Below are positions 61,147-64,000 of a stretch of DNA of 64,000 nt, piece after piece; positions within the stretch are counted from its first letter, which is position 1, and every line of letters starts with the position of its first letter. The stretch lies in NCBI RefSeq assembly GCF_000001735.4, contig NC_003070.9, forward strand, positions 21,313,971 to 21,377,970. Direction: 5' to 3'. The DNA comes from Arabidopsis thaliana (lineage: Eukaryota; Streptophyta; Magnoliopsida; Brassicales; Brassicaceae). A model generated the notes under the pieces. It did not search any database. It was not told the DNA's origin and worked only from the letters and a program-made list of their open reading frames with translations. The position numbers and the translations under genes were made by a program.

Positions 61147-62501
61147 CTTGGAGTAAACCAAAATTTTTTTAGATAAATCATGAATTAACCATATTCTTTT
61201 CGAAACAAAATATCTTTGAGTAAAGCAACAAATCTTTAGATAAATCATGAATTTACAGTATTAGGATTCTTTTTGTAACATATGAATATATTTTGTATAT
61301 ATATATACATCAATGTAAAGAATTACATGCATAAGTTTTTTTTTTTTTTTTTTTTTTAGCAACATGCTTAAGATTTACTATTACATATTTGAAGCTAAAT
61401 CTAAAATTGTAAATAGTACGTTTTTAGGTTTTACAAAAGCCTTCAAATTATGTGGAATATAAACCCTAAATATTGAAGAAAAGTTATTCAAATTCTGCTT
61501 GCAAGCTCAAGAAAAATAACATTCATCATATTTTCTGCAATATTCAGATTATTCGTTGATCACCTAATATCAAAGTATTTCTTGGTTTTTTTTTTTTTTT
61601 TTTATAAGCTGCATGAATCTTTCCACTGTTTTAATTAAACTATGTCAATCGAATATGCGGAGCTGAATCGAATTTTATCCTTCTGACTTAATATTTCTCA
61701 CACTCACTCACTCTCTCAATCTCTCAAGAACCACCAAAGAAAGAAAAACAGAACAAGAACAGAGGATCCAAGAAATAGGAAGAAGAAAAGACGTGAGGCT
61801 TTTACGATTTCGGGACTTGATTGAGATCCCTACGTTACGTAATACTTGCAATTCACTATCTTCTCAGTAACTGAATTTCTCACACGAAATTACATATGTT
61901 AAAATGTATATATATATCATACACAAGATGGATCCTTGCTCTACCTTTTTATAGCATGCTTTGTTACAACAACTTTTTTTTTAATTTGGTTGTTGTAAAA
62001 CTTTGTTTCAACAATTATAACAGCCTTTTAACATAACATGGACATTAAACCAAACCTAAAGCGAGTCTACAGCAGCTCAATTATCGGTTCTAATCCGATA
62101 TGCACATAGCCAACCCACGGTTAAAAGTTGATTTCATTTGATTTCCATCACCAAGGTCAACACTATCAACGTTTTTTGTTTTTTTTGGTCTAACTATCAA
62201 AGTTTAATTTCCCATAATATGAAGCTAACCATGCAATGTTGTAAACCCGAATTACATTTTGGTTTCTTAGACTTGATGATGAGTTGATGACTAATTGAAA
62301 ACAAATTTAAGAGCTTACTAGTGTTCTCTCCAATGCTTCTTTTTTTTTAAATTGGAATTGATCACACACATATATATATTTACGCATATATGTATATATG
62401 GATGTGAACAATTAGTATTATTTTACAATAATAGTAAAAAAAAAAATGAACTTACAAATTACAAACCAAACTTGACGATATATGCATGCTCTTTGAGATC
62501 A
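61147..62501. other. intergenic region with poly-T runs
   Basis: AT-rich, with T runs of about 20 near 61340-61359 and 61587-61603. A stretch at about 61690-61870 (ACTCACTCACTCTCTCAATC, then CGTGAGGCTTTTACG) is 5'-UTR-like in composition but no open frame follows. It could be a non-coding transcript. Confidence 0.4.
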
Positions 62502-62690
62502 TCACACGAGTTGGTCGGAGCCACCTTTCGCAGTCTTGTCTGCTTCGGCTGGTCCATGTTTTTTCTCGGCTTTACTATCTGCGATTCTCTCTCGAGGGCT
62601 ACACAAGATTCTTCCCAGAAAATGGGAAGCAATTGCCAAGAATATGATCACTATGACGATCAAACACCATTGCCAGATTGGAACCTCCAT
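62502..62690 (-). CDS. possible 62-residue single-span membrane protein
   Basis: ATG at 62690 opens MEVPIWQWCLIVIVIIFLAI and continues with ASHFLGRILCSPRERIADSK and a charged tail AEKKHGPAEADKTAKGGSDQ. One clear membrane span (about residues 5-28), then a basic and hydrophilic tail, suggests a tail-in-cytosol small membrane protein. There is no homologue that I recognise, but composition and codon use are better than in neighbouring short frames. Confidence 0.5.
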   Translation of the reverse strand: MEVPIWQWCLIVIVIIFLAIASHFLGRILCSPRERIADSKAEKKHGPAEADKTAKGGSDQLV

Positions 62691-63902
62691 ATCTTTAGTT
62701 TGGATTTTTGGTCACACAAAGTAAACGCAGTGCAGAAGAAGAAGAGGCGGAAGATGCTTGAAATTAAAGTTGTTGGTACTGTTGACCAAAAGGAGTAAGT
62801 TGTGAAGAAATGATACGCAAAGACTTGTGGAAGGTAACCAATTTTGTAAACTTCGTAGAAGAAATCGAACTCAATAAAAAAACATCTATATATGTATGAC
62901 ATACGAACAATAACATAGTTTAGTGGACCTACCAATAATGCCCTCTAATAGTTTTGGAAGCTACTTAATTAAAAGATTTTATTTCATTTTCACAAAGTGA
63001 AAGAAGGGTTACAAAATTCATCAATTTTGTATTTATTCAAACCCATACTTGGAGTTGGTGTATCAAAAACCTAATTATATTAATTGGCATTGTACGTGGT
63101 AACGTTTTAGTTTACATCTATGGATCAATCTTGCATAATAAGTTAATAACCCTTTTGAATTTAAAAAGCACAACACAACTTATTTTTAAAAAGGATATAT
63201 CATTTTCGGATTTAAAGTTTAGTTTGTATGGTCTAAAACTTTGTTTTTGGTTGTCGTTTAGGATATCTTGGAGAGGAAGAAACCACATAGAGACATGAAT
63301 CAGAGAAGTAACTTTGTGAGGTTGCTTCTACGAATTTCGATGAACTAGTGTTTCTTTTTCTTCTTTTTCAACAACATGCGAGTTTGGCACACCAAGGATA
63401 TGGATACAACCAACTAAACTACATATCAAAATGGCCATGGGGAAATGTCAGCAAAATCTGTCAAAAAATGCAAAAACAAAACTCCAACTTTACTTTGGGT
63501 AAAACAATACGCTAATTTTTATTATGTTATACATAAATGCAAAAGTTATAATCGTTTAAACCTTAAAAATAAGCAAACCAAATTTGACAAAACCAAAAGC
63601 TAAACCGAATCAAACGAAAAAGGAATATTCTCCAAAACCGACTTCACACAGCCCTAATTTCCACACTCTAATACTATTTCTCGCCGCCGCTTTTGTATCT
63701 TCTTCTCTCTCGCTTTGCTCTCTCGGAATTGTTTTTGCAGAAAGTCTCTCGTAAGAATCAATCTATCAACTTCTTCTTCATATACGCTTCTCTCGTTTCA
63801 AAATTTCATCGACGATTAACTGATTTTTACTTGGTGTTTTCTTTGGTAACTAGATCTGAACTCAGAAAATCTCCGAGTTCGTATATCTTCTCCGTTTGAG
63901 CA
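62691..63902. other. shared upstream region of the small membrane ORF and eEF1B-gamma
   Basis: AT-rich to about 63600, then a CT-rich leader with GCCCTAATTT near 63650 and a probable 5' UTR intron (TTGTTTTTGCAG at about 63730 is an acceptor-like site). No other gene seen. Confidence 0.5.
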
Positions 63903-64000
63903 ATGGCGTTGGTAAGTACTCACTTCTGAGATCATTACACGTTTCATCAGATCCGTCACGATTGGTTTTACTGATCTGTTGATGATAGTTTATGAATTTT
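63903..64000 (+). CDS. elongation factor eEF1B-gamma, first codons only
   Basis: ATG GCG TTG (63903-63911) is followed directly by GTAAGTACTC, a strong donor. Plant eEF1B-gamma proteins begin MALVLHTYKG, so a nine-base first coding exon fits. The preceding CT-rich leader suits a translation-factor gene. Only three codons are visible, so the call rests mainly on the remembered gene order (AT1G57720). Confidence 0.6.

Noticed and set aside
61340-61603. Two long poly-T runs considered as tails of minus-strand retroposed copies
   Set aside because: No flanking direct repeats visible at either run.

Overview
The window is plant nuclear DNA: AT-rich, with GT-AG introns, plant-specific gene families and long intergenic gaps. 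The protein sequences and their order match Arabidopsis thaliana chromosome 1 as I remember it (about AT1G57560 to AT1G57720). Locus names and symbols come from memory and were not looked up. Exon edges were read by eye from splice signals and checked by reading-frame phase.

Layout. 0-13 kb: MYB50 (+), then a four-domain jacalin lectin (+) flanked by two copies of one F-box gene, each carrying a single but different frameshift. 13-21 kb: a pectin acetylesterase (-, 11 exons) and a GUP1/HHAT-type MBOAT acyltransferase (-, 19 coding exons). 21-29 kb: a repeat-rich gap with a Helitron end, a mitochondrial calcium uniporter gene (-), a three-copy tandem repeat, a poly-A retroposed copy and a long-inverted-repeat DNA element. 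29-41 kb: a p24 cargo-receptor gene (+), then a TIR-NBS-LRR locus split by a young Copia LTR element and a second small insertion, then the decayed 3' end of a second p24 copy. 41-50 kb: ribosomal protein L21 (+), an unusual TIR protein with four hydrophobic repeats (-), a decayed duplicate of the L21/TIR junction, and the seven-transmembrane protein CAND1 (-). 51-64 kb: a frameshifted F-box/LRR gene (-), a CDK-like kinase with a myristoylation signal (+), tRNA-like relics, a possible 62-residue membrane protein (-), and the first codons of eEF1B-gamma (+).

The window mixes two layers. MYB, pectin acetylesterase, MCU, p24, L21, CDK-like kinase and eEF1B-gamma have paralogues in the same order near AT1G09540-AT1G09640, which fits an ancient whole-genome duplication block. 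Between them lie fast-evolving genes (F-box, lectin, TIR) and mobile DNA with no counterpart that I recall in the sister block. The most unusual items are the TIR protein with 46-residue hydrophobic repeats, three near-perfect hairpins (684-749, 7398-7486, 46148-46305), and the TIR-NBS-LRR gene whose split codon still matches in phase across about 5 kb of inserted DNA.
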